Made by a program: the position numbers and the translations under genes
Origin: JAVBMJ01 sp031551275
GTDB taxonomy: Bacteria; Bacteroidota; Bacteroidia; Bacteroidales; Rikenellaceae
Direction: 5' to 3'
DNA: 64,000 nucleotides
Assembly (NCBI GenBank): GCA_031551275.1
Contig: JAVBNX010000013.1
Span: 119,641 to 183,640 of the forward strand
Notes under the pieces: model-generated
Seen by the model: only the letters and a program-made list of their open reading frames with translations
Told to the model about the DNA's origin: nothing
Databases searched by the model: none
Shown here: positions 17,258 to 25,657 of the stretch, piece after piece
Layout: each line of letters begins with the position of its first letter
How positions within the stretch are numbered: the stretch's first letter is position 1

Positions 17258-18151
17258 GTGAAAAGATCGCTTGCCCACCTTCCGCCATCCATGCAGACCC
17301 GCTTCCAGTTGCTGGCGGATTTGATCGTGAAGCATTTTTACAAGGACAAATGCCAGATGGTCATCCTTTACGGCAGTTACGCGAGGGGGGATTTCAAAGA
17401 CTACTTCGTCGACGACTGCGACCACCCCGGGGTCATCCGCAGCGATTACGATATCATGGTGCTCCACACGTGCCAAAATGCGGCCGGCGTGCCCTCCAAG
17501 CTCGAAGGCATCGAAAACAGGTACTTCCGGCTTACCAAAGACGACCGCCATATCCAGCTTTGGGACCAACACATCGACAACTTCAACCGCGAGATCGGCG
17601 AAGGGCGCTATTTTCCCCTGACGATAAAAAAAGAGGGGATCATTCTCTACGACAGCGGAATATACAAGCTGGCCCGCCGCCCGAAACTCAATTACAAGCA
17701 GGTATTGGCGTTAGCTGAAGAGTATTTTGCAGACAGCCGCGCAAGGGCCGACAGTTTTTTCAGTGACGTTCCCCACGCTTTTGCCAGGGCGGATTACAGC
17801 CAGTCGCTTTTCTACCTGCACCAGACCTGCGAGCACCTGTTCCACGCCATTACCCTGGTTCATATCCTCGACAAAAAGAAGTCGCACGACCTGGTAAAAC
17901 TCAACAGGGCCGTGCGGGGTTTCGCTCCCGAAGAACTGTGGAACGTTCTGCCGCATGATACCGACGAGGAGAAACGACTCGTCAAAAAACTCTACGACGG
18001 CTATATAAAAGCGCGTTACCAGGCCAAATATCCGGTAACCAAAGAGGATATCGAGGCGTTGATCCCATGGGTCGAACATTTACGCGAAATGACCGCAACG
18101 GTCTGTGAACGCCGGATCGCCTTTTACAAACAACAAGCCGCCGGGGAATGA
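17258..18151 (+). CDS. Fused nucleotidyltransferase (MNT) - HEPN domain protein
   Basis: The 297-residue protein starts at GTG. The N-terminal half is a minimal nucleotidyltransferase with GSYARGDF (39-46) and the metal-binding SDYDIMV (62-68). The C-terminal half (about 145-290) is an all-helical HEPN domain with the typical KKSHDLVKLNRAV stretch. No R-x4-6-H ribonuclease motif was seen. In other bacteria MNT and HEPN are separate partners of toxin-antitoxin modules in which MNT adenylylates HEPN; here they are one polypeptide. The gene is coupled by ATGA to the EnvC-like gene. The function in this context is unknown. Confidence 0.85.
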   Translation: MKRSLAHLPPSMQTRFQLLADLIVKHFYKDKCQMVILYGSYARGDFKDYFVDDCDHPGVIRSDYDIMVLHTCQNAAGVPSKLEGIENRYFRLTKDDRHIQLWDQHIDNFNREIGEGRYFPLTIKKEGIILYDSGIYKLARRPKLNYKQVLALAEEYFADSRARADSFFSDVPHAFARADYSQSLFYLHQTCEHLFHAITLVHILDKKKSHDLVKLNRAVRGFAPEELWNVLPHDTDEEKRLVKKLYDGYIKARYQAKYPVTKEDIEALIPWVEHLREMTATVCERRIAFYKQQAAGE

Positions 18152-19344
18152 AAACGACCATGAAAAAGCCCGCCCTGTTGCTTGTTTTGCTTGCGTTGTG
18201 CCTGATGGCGGGCGCGCAAACCGTCTCTTCGCTGCAACAGCAGATCAAAAAGGCGGAAGAGGAGATCAGGCTGAGCACGGCCCTGTTGGAAAGGACGCGC
18301 AGCGACAAAAAGGTCACCGAGGCCGAGCTCAAGTTGATCCGCCAGCGGATCTCGTCGCGCAAAAAGATCATCTCCTCGCTGGACCAGCAGATCGTGCTGA
18401 TCGACCGCAACGTAGCTTTCAAGGGCAAAGAGCTCGACTCGCTGTACCAGGTGGTCGGGCAGCTGAAAAAGGAGTACTCCACGATGGTCTACGAGGCCTA
18501 CAAGAACTACAAAATGAACAACGTTTTGCTGTTCCTGTTCGCATCGAAAGACTTCAACGACGCGACCCGGCGGATCGATTTCATGCGCCGGTACAACACC
18601 TCCCGCGAGCAGAAAGCCGCGCAGATCGACTCGTTGACCGGGAGGATCGAGGGGCAGATCCTCGACCTGGACACCAAACGCGTCGAGCTGGAGACCGTAA
18701 AGGACACCCGCAACAACGAGCTGGCTTCCCTGGGCCAGGACGAGCGGACCTACGAGTCGACCGCGTCCCGCCTGAAGAGCCAGGAGGGGAAGATCAACAA
18801 GGAGCTGGCGGCCAAACGCGCTCAGATCCAGGCGGCCCAGAAGCAACTGCAACGCATCATCGACGAGGAGGCACGCAAATCGAAAGGCAAGCCCAAGACC
18901 GCAGCCGAAGAGAAAGAGATCCTGGCGCTGACCGGCCGCTTCGACCAGAACCGGGGCAAGCTGCCCTATCCGGTGCGCAACGGGGTAATCGTGGACCGTT
19001 TCGGGGTGCATGCCCACCCCACCCAGCGCAGCCTGACGGTCAACAACCGGGGCGTCAACATCGCGGCGGAAAAAGGCTCGGCCGTTAAGTGTGTGTTCGA
19101 CGGGGTGGTAACCCGGGTCTTCTTTTTGCAGGGTCTGGGCAACAGCGTGATCGTACGGCACGGAAGCTATTTGACGATATATTCGAATATGGCCTCCGTG
19201 ACGGTCAAAATAGGCGATAAAGTCGCTTTAAACCAGACGATTGGGGGTCTGACTTCCTCGCCCGACGAAGACGAATGCCTGCTGCACTTCGAGATTTGGA
19301 AAGAGTCGGAGGTAGAGAACCCGGAAAACTGGCTATATCGTTGA
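18148..19344 (+). CDS. EnvC-like peptidoglycan amidase activator (degenerate LytM/M23)
   Basis: The 398-residue secreted protein (signal ending in MAGAQ) has a long coiled coil (about 25-260) and a C-terminal LytM domain (about 285-398). The zinc-binding residues of active M23 peptidases appear to be lost: NRGVNI replaces the usual HxGxD, and LLHFEI replaces HxH. That matches EnvC, which does not cut peptidoglycan itself but activates cell-division amidases. I therefore infer an activator role in daughter-cell separation. No amidase gene is present in the window. It begins in ATGA overlap with the MNT-HEPN gene. Confidence 0.87.
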   Translation: MKTTMKKPALLLVLLALCLMAGAQTVSSLQQQIKKAEEEIRLSTALLERTRSDKKVTEAELKLIRQRISSRKKIISSLDQQIVLIDRNVAFKGKELDSLYQVVGQLKKEYSTMVYEAYKNYKMNNVLLFLFASKDFNDATRRIDFMRRYNTSREQKAAQIDSLTGRIEGQILDLDTKRVELETVKDTRNNELASLGQDERTYESTASRLKSQEGKINKELAAKRAQIQAAQKQLQRIIDEEARKSKGKPKTAAEEKEILALTGRFDQNRGKLPYPVRNGVIVDRFGVHAHPTQRSLTVNNRGVNIAAEKGSAVKCVFDGVVTRVFFLQGLGNSVIVRHGSYLTIYSNMASVTVKIGDKVALNQTIGGLTSSPDEDECLLHFEIWKESEVENPENWLYR

Positions 19345-19457
19345 CAATCAGCTTTCAATATCTGTTTTTCGCCGCATTTGGAGCCTGTGTCCGGATTGGA
19401 TGCGGAGACCCGTCCGGAAGGCTGGATTCAAGGGCCGCAGAAGAGATTTTATAACCC

Positions 19458-20042
19458 ATGCCGATCACATTTCATAACTCAGAGGGGTGCAATTTCCGGT
19501 ACGCAGGACGCAGGGAAACCCGCCTCGTCCTGCTCGGGTGCATTGCCGCGGAGGGGTTTCTGCTGGGGGATATCGACGTTGTATTTTGCACCTCGGCCTT
19601 CCTTTTGCAGATGAACCGCGACTGGCTCGGGCATGACTACCATACCGATATTATTACTTTCGACTACACCTTGCCGGGGGCTGATGATTCTTTGTCGGAA
19701 TCCTCTCGGGGTGGTTCCTCTTTGCCTGCGGTTTTTGATGTTCCACGTGGAACAATTTCGGGGGAACTCTATATCGATGTGGAAACCGTACGGGATAATG
19801 CGGCGGAGATGGAACTGAAATTTGAGAACGAAATGCACCGGGTGGTCCTGCATGGCGTGTTGCATTTGTGTGGATATGGGGATAAAACACCGGAGGAAGA
19901 GGTGCGAATGCGGGGACTGGAAGATAAATATTTGCGGTTGTTCGAGGTTACTGCGAGAGAGGCTGGGGCCGAGAAAGGCGAAAAGGTAACCGTAAAAAAG
20001 GGGCGCACGGGCAAGAAACCCACCCGGAGAGATAAGGAATAA
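19458..20042 (+). CDS. ybeY: Endoribonuclease YbeY (rRNA maturation factor) with internal insert
   Basis: The 194-residue protein has the single-strand endoribonuclease zinc site HGVLHLCGYGD (His132, His136), needed for 16S rRNA 3' processing and ribosome quality control. Upstream, TDIITFDY and SGELYIDVETV are conserved strands. Between them, residues 72-99 form an insert about 24 residues longer than I expect for Bacteroides YbeY, and the DNA of that insert carries a perfect parS-like palindrome. A basic C-terminal extension (about 165-194) is also unusual. The stop shares a base with the mnmG ATG (TAATG). Confidence 0.93.
   Translation: MPITFHNSEGCNFRYAGRRETRLVLLGCIAAEGFLLGDIDVVFCTSAFLLQMNRDWLGHDYHTDIITFDYTLPGADDSLSESSRGGSSLPAVFDVPRGTISGELYIDVETVRDNAAEMELKFENEMHRVVLHGVLHLCGYGDKTPEEEVRMRGLEDKYLRLFEVTAREAGAEKGEKVTVKKGRTGKKPTRRDKE
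19739..19754. other. parS-like centromere site 1
   Basis: TGTTCCACGTGGAACA is a perfect 16-bp palindrome that matches the widely conserved chromosomal parS sequence bound by ParB. It lies inside ybeY and codes for residues 94-99. parS sites normally cluster near oriC. Confidence 0.8.
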
Positions 20043-22033
20043 TGAAACTTGAATACGATATAATCGTGGTCGGCGGCGGCCACGCCGGTTGCGAGGCGGC
20101 AGCGGCAGCGGCAAAGCTGGGCGCAGAGACCCTGGTGATCACAATGGATTTGACAAAATTTGCCCAAATGTCGTGCAATCCCGCCGTAGGCGGCGTGGCA
20201 AAAGGGCAAATCGTGCGCGAAATCGATGCGCTCGGAGGGCAGATGGGGATCATCACGGATCGCAGTACGATCCAGTTCCGGATGCTTAACAAGTCGAAAG
20301 GGGCCGCCATGTGGAGCCCGAGGGCACAATGCGACAAGGGGTATTTTTCGCAGTTGTGGCGGCAAACGCTTGAAAATATACCCGGACTATACCTTTGGCA
20401 GGACTCGGTTACCGAAGTTTTGGTCGAAAAAAGAGAGACCGGAGTTGGCATGACAGGCGATCTAACGGGCGAAAAATACGATCAAGGGGGCAATTTTTTC
20501 GAGAAAGTTAGCTCAGATCAGGTGGCAGACACCCCCACCCCACTCCGGAATATGCGGGCCGTCGGGGTAAAAACAACCTTCGGGATCGAGTTCAGGGCCA
20601 AGGCCGTCATCCTGACGACGGGGACATTTTTGAACGGATTGATGCACATCGGCCGCAGCCAGGCACCCGGCGGACGCTCGGGCGACGCGGCCAGTTACGG
20701 CCTGACCGAGTCGCTCGTCGGGTTGGGATTCGAGAACGGACGGATGAAAACAGGAACTCCGGCAAGGCTCGACGGACGGACAATTGACTTCTCCAAACTG
20801 GAAAAACAGGACGGCGACGAGCAACCATCCCGGTTCTCATTCCTGCCGGAAAGCGCGTCTGACCTGCCTCAAAAACCCTGCTACCTAACCCAGACCACGA
20901 CCGAAGTACATGAAACGCTCAGGACAGGCTTCGGCGATTCGCCCTTGTTTACCGGCATAATCAAAGGGCTCGGACCGCGCTACTGCCCGAGCATCGAGGA
21001 CAAGTTGCGCACATTCGCGGACAAGGATTCGCACCATCTGTTCCTGGAGCCCGAGGGCGCCTCGACGCACGAATACTACCTCAACGGCTTCTCCTCCTCC
21101 TTACCCTGGAACATTCAATTCAAGGCGCTGCAAAAAGTCCCCGGACTCGAACAGGTTCAGCTCTACCGTCCCGGGTACGCCATCGAGTACGACTACTTCC
21201 CACCTACCCAACTCGACCACTCGTTGCAGACCAAGCGGGTCGGCAACCTCTATTTCGCCGGCCAGATCAACGGCACGACCGGGTACGAAGAGGCCGGGGC
21301 CCAAGGACTGATGGCCGGGATCAACGCCGTACTTACGCTCCGCGGCCGGGAACCGTTGGTCCTGCGCCGCGACCAAGCCTACATCGGCGTACTGATCGAC
21401 GACCTGGTTACCAAGGGAGTCGACGAGCCGTACCGTATGTTTACCAGCCGGGCCGAGTACCGCATACTCCTTAGGCAAGACAACGCCGATCTCCGCCTTA
21501 CCGAAATAGGTCGCCAAATCGGGTTGGTAGACGATCACAGGTACGCCATTTTCGTCGAAAAAAAATCACTCTCAGAATCGCTTATTTCCTTCATCAACGA
21601 ACTGAGTGTCGCGCCGCACGAATTAGACGACTATTTATTTTCGGCCGATTCGCCCCCGTTGCCGCAGAGCCGGAAGCTATACAGCGTCCTGCTCCGTGAA
21701 GGCATTACCATTCAGGGGCTCGCGTCGGAACTCCCCGCCCTGCAGGAATTCATCGACTCGCACGCCATTACCCGACAGGTCATCGAGCAAGCCGAGATCC
21801 AAATCAAGTACAAAGGGTACATCGAACGCGAACGCATGCTCGCAGACAAGCTCATGCGCCTCGAAGACATCCGCATACACGACAACTTCGACTTCAACGC
21901 CCTGGGCGCCCTCTCCATCGAATCGCGCCAAAAACTAACCCGGATCCGCCCCAAAACCATCGGGCAAGCGTCGCGAATCCCGGGTGTATCTCCTGCCGAT
22001 ATTAATGTTTTATTGCTTTTCTTTGGGAGGTAA
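20042..22033 (+). CDS. mnmG: tRNA uridine 5-carboxymethylaminomethyl modification enzyme MnmG (GidA)
   Basis: The 663-residue FAD protein works with MnmE to modify the wobble uridine of several tRNAs. The N terminus has the FAD-binding VVGGGHAGCEAA (9-20), followed by SCNPAVGGVAKGQ (44-56), LTTGTFLNG and the signature INGTTGYEEAGAQG. Residues about 129-168 (including TGDLTGEKYDQGG and NFFEKVSSDQ) form an insert not expected in standard MnmG. This brings the length to 663 rather than about 625-630. Its final codons are the left arm of a 31-bp inverted repeat that contains a second parS-like site. Confidence 0.97.
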   Translation: MKLEYDIIVVGGGHAGCEAAAAAAKLGAETLVITMDLTKFAQMSCNPAVGGVAKGQIVREIDALGGQMGIITDRSTIQFRMLNKSKGAAMWSPRAQCDKGYFSQLWRQTLENIPGLYLWQDSVTEVLVEKRETGVGMTGDLTGEKYDQGGNFFEKVSSDQVADTPTPLRNMRAVGVKTTFGIEFRAKAVILTTGTFLNGLMHIGRSQAPGGRSGDAASYGLTESLVGLGFENGRMKTGTPARLDGRTIDFSKLEKQDGDEQPSRFSFLPESASDLPQKPCYLTQTTTEVHETLRTGFGDSPLFTGIIKGLGPRYCPSIEDKLRTFADKDSHHLFLEPEGASTHEYYLNGFSSSLPWNIQFKALQKVPGLEQVQLYRPGYAIEYDYFPPTQLDHSLQTKRVGNLYFAGQINGTTGYEEAGAQGLMAGINAVLTLRGREPLVLRRDQAYIGVLIDDLVTKGVDEPYRMFTSRAEYRILLRQDNADLRLTEIGRQIGLVDDHRYAIFVEKKSLSESLISFINELSVAPHELDDYLFSADSPPLPQSRKLYSVLLREGITIQGLASELPALQEFIDSHAITRQVIEQAEIQIKYKGYIERERMLADKLMRLEDIRIHDNFDFNALGALSIESRQKLTRIRPKTIGQASRIPGVSPADINVLLLFFGR

Positions 22034-22083
22034 TTTGTTCCACGTGGAACTTTGGAACAAATTACCTCCCAAAGAAAAGCAAT
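22012..22083. repeat. 31-bp perfect inverted repeat at the mnmG 3' end
   Basis: The arms 22012-22042 and 22053-22083 are exact reverse complements, separated by 10 bp. The left arm includes the last mnmG codons and the stop. The structure is far longer than a usual terminator and encloses the parS-like core. It may also stop transcription. Confidence 0.9.
22037..22050. other. parS-like centromere site 2
   Basis: GTTCCACGTGGAAC is a perfect 14-bp palindrome. With flanks it matches 15 of 16 positions of site 1, which lies 2.3 kb upstream. It sits 4 bp after the mnmG stop, inside the inverted repeat. Confidence 0.75.
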
Positions 22084-22118
22084 TGGCTTAATTTTAGGGG
22101 ATTAGGCTTGGGGATTTA

Positions 22119-22186
22119 CGACTTTTTTCGAAAAAGTCGCGCAAAAAACTTTGCGGAAAACTTCGTTTTCCTGGGATCGGGACCCA
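22119..22186. other. Chain of four small hairpins in the mnmG-yhcC gap
   Basis: Adjacent inverted repeats follow one another: CGACTTTTT/AAAAAGTCG, GCAAA/TTTGC, GGAAAAC/GTTTTCC and TGGG/CCCA. No gene was recognised in the rest of the 304-bp gap (22034-22337); an 84-codon minus-strand ORF there has no family features. Confidence 0.55.
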
Positions 22187-22337
22187 AGGACGGACCACGA
22201 CGATAGTTACCACTCCGGGGGATTGAGGACAAAATAATGTGGCAAGAGGACGTGCCGGGATAGTATTGTAGTGAGGAATAGCTTCGGTGGGAATAGCAAA
22301 ATGGAAAGAGTGACGGTTGTATTGCGATGATACATAC

Positions 22338-23306
22338 TTATCTGCCAAAAAACTGGCCCTGCCAGGCGTTTCGCTCTTCGAGCCTTCTTTCCAGTTTCTG
22401 GATCAATTCTTCGTTCCTTAATGTGCCCCAGGTCGGACCGGCCTGGTAACGCTCAGGGGTCTCGGAAATGAATCTTTCCACAACTATCTCTGGGTCAATA
22501 TATTGCAGCAACGAAATATACAAATCCAGGTATTCTTCCAGGGTATAAAAAGAGTAATTGTCCGGATGCAGCGCGTAATCCTCGGCCATCGCAGTACCCG
22601 AAAAGATCTGCAACTGATGGAATTTTACCGTGGTTAGCGGCAGGGAATTGATTTTTTGCGCCGACTCCAGGATCATCTCGCGTGTCTCGCCCGGAAGGCC
22701 AATAATAAAGTGCGCTCCGACGTGGATCCCACGTTCAGCAGTCCTTCGGATCGCATCCCGCGTACAGGCGAAATCATGGCCCCGGTTGATGGCCGACAAG
22801 GTCGCGTCATAGCAGGACTCTACGCCATATTCGATTGATACATAGTATTTTGATGCAACATCTGCTAGGTAATCCAATTTTTCGTCCTCCACGCAATCGG
22901 GACGCGTGCCGATAATCAACCCAACGACCTGCGAATGGGATAAGGCCTGTTCGTAAAGCTCGCGAAGTCGCTCCAGCGGTGCGTGGGTATTGGAAAAGGG
23001 CTGAAAATAGGCCAGAAATTTATCGGCACGGCGGTAACGGGCGGCGTGGAAGGCGATCCCCCGGTCGATCTGCTGCCGCACGTCCCCACCGTCGCGGCAG
23101 TATGAGGGAGAAAAAGCGTCGTTGTTGCAAAATGTACACCCACCCACCCCGACGGTTCCGTCGCGGTTCGGGCAGGAAAAACCGGCGTCGATCACCACCT
23201 TTTGGACTCGGCCGCCCATCAAGCGCCTGAAATACCCCGAATAAGAGTTCCAGCGGCGGTTATCGCCCCAGGGATAAGGCAGGGAGAGGGTTGCAGGGTC
23301 GTTCAT
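22338..23306 (-). CDS. YhcC-like radical SAM protein (TIGR01212 family)
   Basis: The 322-residue radical S-adenosylmethionine protein opens with PWGDNRRWNSYSGYFRR, typical of the YhcC/TIGR01212 family. The iron-sulfur cysteines are Cys45, Cys57 and Cys60 (CPNRDG, then GGCTFC), a C-x11-C-x2-C spacing rather than the common C-x3-C-x2-C. GRRVQKVVIDAGF-like context, IEYGVESC and HFIIGLPGE fit the TIM barrel. The substrate of the family is not settled; a tRNA-modification role has been suggested. It is monocistronic by context. Confidence 0.9.
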   Translation of the reverse strand: MNDPATLSLPYPWGDNRRWNSYSGYFRRLMGGRVQKVVIDAGFSCPNRDGTVGVGGCTFCNNDAFSPSYCRDGGDVRQQIDRGIAFHAARYRRADKFLAYFQPFSNTHAPLERLRELYEQALSHSQVVGLIIGTRPDCVEDEKLDYLADVASKYYVSIEYGVESCYDATLSAINRGHDFACTRDAIRRTAERGIHVGAHFIIGLPGETREMILESAQKINSLPLTTVKFHQLQIFSGTAMAEDYALHPDNYSFYTLEEYLDLYISLLQYIDPEIVVERFISETPERYQAGPTWGTLRNEELIQKLERRLEERNAWQGQFFGR

Positions 23307-23509
23307 TCGGGTAAGAGGCGATATTATGCAATGGTGGGCATAGGGGCGGAAAAAGCTTTAATTTGGAAGGGATACGGTGGGATGGCGGGGAATGAATAAA
23401 GTGTAAATGGTTGTTTTCAGATATCTACTGGAGTATCCGTGTGTCGGCCAGGCGGCATCGGTTTACAATGGAGAGTATACGGGGAGGGAGGTGGGCTATG
23501 TGGCAAATA

Positions 23510-24214
23510 TTATGATTCAGCGGGTTGCGAAATTACCTCGATAAAGCCGGGAAAGAGTTTCCAGAGGTGCTCTGTTTGCAAATACAACTCTCTTGCAAGG
23601 ACGTCCTGCGAGGGTTTTTCGCTTTTCAGGCCCGCGGCGTAGGCTTCGTCCACGGGGTGGTCGTTAGCGGTAAACTCCTTGTAATAAGGGGTAAAAACCT
23701 TTTTGAAGTGCACCATTTCGCCCGTGGAGACCTGGCCTGTGCGGCGGTACTCGTTCCAGAGCCTGAGGATCGATTTGTCGGGGTATTTGTCGCTGATGTC
23801 GTCGATCACTTCGTCGTAGAGCTCGTACTCCTCCAGGGCCAGGTAGGCGTAGGCAAGCCTGCGGGTCGCTTCGAGGTGGTCTTCCGGATCCAGGTCGAGC
23901 ATCAGCTCCAACATGCCGGCGCACATCTCGAAATCGCCCGCCAGAAAGTGGTCGATGGCGGATAAGCTGATCAGCATCAGGGCGTTCTGGTTCGTGGGAC
24001 TCCCCCACTCCAAAACGATCGGATCCTCTTCGGGAAGGCTCTCGATCAGGGTTTGGAAGGCCCGGTAACGCGTGTTGCAGGCGCCTTCGATATCACCCGA
24101 CGCCTCCTGCCGCCACGACTCCCCTATCGCTTCGGAAAGGGGGTCGCTGTGGCCGGGGTAGACGATCGTGAAGGTGTCTTCGCTGGTCGGTTCGAGGTGG
24201 AACAGTCTGCTCAT
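23510..24214 (-). CDS. Cytoplasmic TPR-like protein coupled to cstA
   Basis: The 234-residue acidic helical protein starts at MSRLFHLEPTSED. Helical pairs resembling tetratricopeptide repeats run through the middle (for example LEATRRLAYAYLALEEYELY). No signal peptide, membrane segment or catalytic motif is seen. The ATG overlaps the cstA TGA (ATGA), so it is translationally coupled to the transporter gene and may serve it, but the function is unknown. The longer ORF upstream reads through cstA in another frame and was discarded. Confidence 0.8.
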   Translation of the reverse strand: MSRLFHLEPTSEDTFTIVYPGHSDPLSEAIGESWRQEASGDIEGACNTRYRAFQTLIESLPEEDPIVLEWGSPTNQNALMLISLSAIDHFLAGDFEMCAGMLELMLDLDPEDHLEATRRLAYAYLALEEYELYDEVIDDISDKYPDKSILRLWNEYRRTGQVSTGEMVHFKKVFTPYYKEFTANDHPVDEAYAAGLKSEKPSQDVLARELYLQTEHLWKLFPGFIEVISQPAES

Positions 24215-25635
24215 AGTTTGCTTTTCATGTATCGGTTGGCGGCCTTGGCGAAGGCGAAGACGGCGGCCAGGGTAAACAATCCCGCCATAATGCTCCCCGA
24301 AAGGATGGGCAGGGAGAGCATTTGGGGCGATGTGAAGAGGTAATCTGTCGTGATAAAGGTCATAAAGACCGCCGGGAAGACTGCCACATAGTAGTTCTTC
24401 CTGCGTTGCATCAAATAGATCGCTACGGCCCACAGCGAAGCTACGGCCAGGACCTGGTTGGCCCAGGCCAGGTAACGCCACAGGACCTCGAACTTCATCA
24501 GGGCAATGAAATAGCCTACCACAAAGAGGGGAATGCTGATCAGAAGCCTCTTGTACAGCGTTTTTTGCTCTAAGCGCAAAAAGTCGGCCACCATCAAACG
24601 CGCACTCCTGAAGGCGGTGTCGCCGGTGGAGATCGGGGCGGCCACCACGCCCAGCAAGACGAGGATGCCGCCTATTTGACCCAGTGTCGTCTTGGAGATG
24701 GTATCCACCGCCCAGGCTGCGCTGCCGCCGTGGTCGGCCAGGGCCTGGTTCAGTTCGGTCACCCCGCCGAAGAAGGCCATGCCGATCCCCGCCCAGATCA
24801 AAGCGATGATGCTCTCGGAGATCATGGCGCCGAAAAAGACCGCCCTACCCTGTTTCTCATGGCGGATGCAGCGTGCCATCAAGGGGGACTGGGTAGCATG
24901 GAAGCCCGAAATCGCCCCGCACGCGATGGTGATGAACATCGTGGGGACGATGGGGAAATTCTGCGCGTTGAACTTCATGTTGTGCGCATTGCCCCACAAC
25001 TCGGGAACGGGGTAGCCCCCGAAAAGGATGACCCCGAGGATCCCCGCAGCCATCAGCAGTAGCGCCGCTCCGAAGACCGGGTAGATCCTGCCGATGATCT
25101 TGTCGATGGGCATCAAAGTAGCTATGATGTAGTAGGCCAGGATGATAAAGATCCACCACGTCTTGTCCCAACCCGTCATCGGAGAGAGGATATCGGCCGG
25201 TCCGGTGATAAAGGTCGCCCCGACCAGCACCATCAGAAAGATGGTGAAGACCCTCATGACCTGCTTGACGGATAGCCCCAGGTACTTGCCGACGATCTCC
25301 GGGAAGCTCAGGCCCCGGTTCTCGACCGACACCATACCCGAAAAGTAGTCCTGCACGGCCCCCATGAAAACACCCCCCAGGGTAATCCACAAAAAAGCGA
25401 GCGGACCGTAGGTCGCGCCCAGGACGGCGCCGAAAATGGGACCCAGGCCTGCAATGTTTAGCAACTGGATCAGGAAGGTTTTCCATTGGGGCATCGGCAC
25501 GAAATCCACCCCGTCGAAATTCGTGGACGAAGGTACGGGGCGGTCTTTGTCCGCTCCGAAGATCTTCTCAAGATACCTGCCGTAGGTAAAATACGACGCG
25601 ACAAGAAAAGCCAGGCAACAAAGGAATGTTATCAT
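24211..25635 (-). CDS. cstA: CstA family carbon-starvation transporter
   Basis: The 474-residue polytopic membrane protein has a dozen or more hydrophobic segments and CstA-family features: the N-terminal YGRYLEKIFGADKDRP, VPMPQWKTFLIQLLNIAGLG, and the AVQDYFSGMVSVENRG loop. CstA proteins import peptides or pyruvate when preferred carbon is scarce. At 474 residues it is the short Bacteroidota form; E. coli CstA is about 700. It lies 22 bp after dnaG on the same strand and is coupled to the TPR gene by ATGA. No CRP-type site was identified. Confidence 0.93.
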   Translation of the reverse strand: MITFLCCLAFLVASYFTYGRYLEKIFGADKDRPVPSSTNFDGVDFVPMPQWKTFLIQLLNIAGLGPIFGAVLGATYGPLAFLWITLGGVFMGAVQDYFSGMVSVENRGLSFPEIVGKYLGLSVKQVMRVFTIFLMVLVGATFITGPADILSPMTGWDKTWWIFIILAYYIIATLMPIDKIIGRIYPVFGAALLLMAAGILGVILFGGYPVPELWGNAHNMKFNAQNFPIVPTMFITIACGAISGFHATQSPLMARCIRHEKQGRAVFFGAMISESIIALIWAGIGMAFFGGVTELNQALADHGGSAAWAVDTISKTTLGQIGGILVLLGVVAAPISTGDTAFRSARLMVADFLRLEQKTLYKRLLISIPLFVVGYFIALMKFEVLWRYLAWANQVLAVASLWAVAIYLMQRRKNYYVAVFPAVFMTFITTDYLFTSPQMLSLPILSGSIMAGLFTLAAVFAFAKAANRYMKSKL

Positions 25636-25657
25636 ATCATAATGGTTTGTGGGTGAC

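Noticed and set aside
19378..19614. 78-codon ORF just before ybeY
   Set aside because: It overlaps ybeY in another frame and has no family features.
22094..22348. 84-codon minus-strand ORF in the mnmG-yhcC gap
   Set aside because: It overlaps the hairpin chain and the yhcC end, and has no motif, promoter or normal composition.
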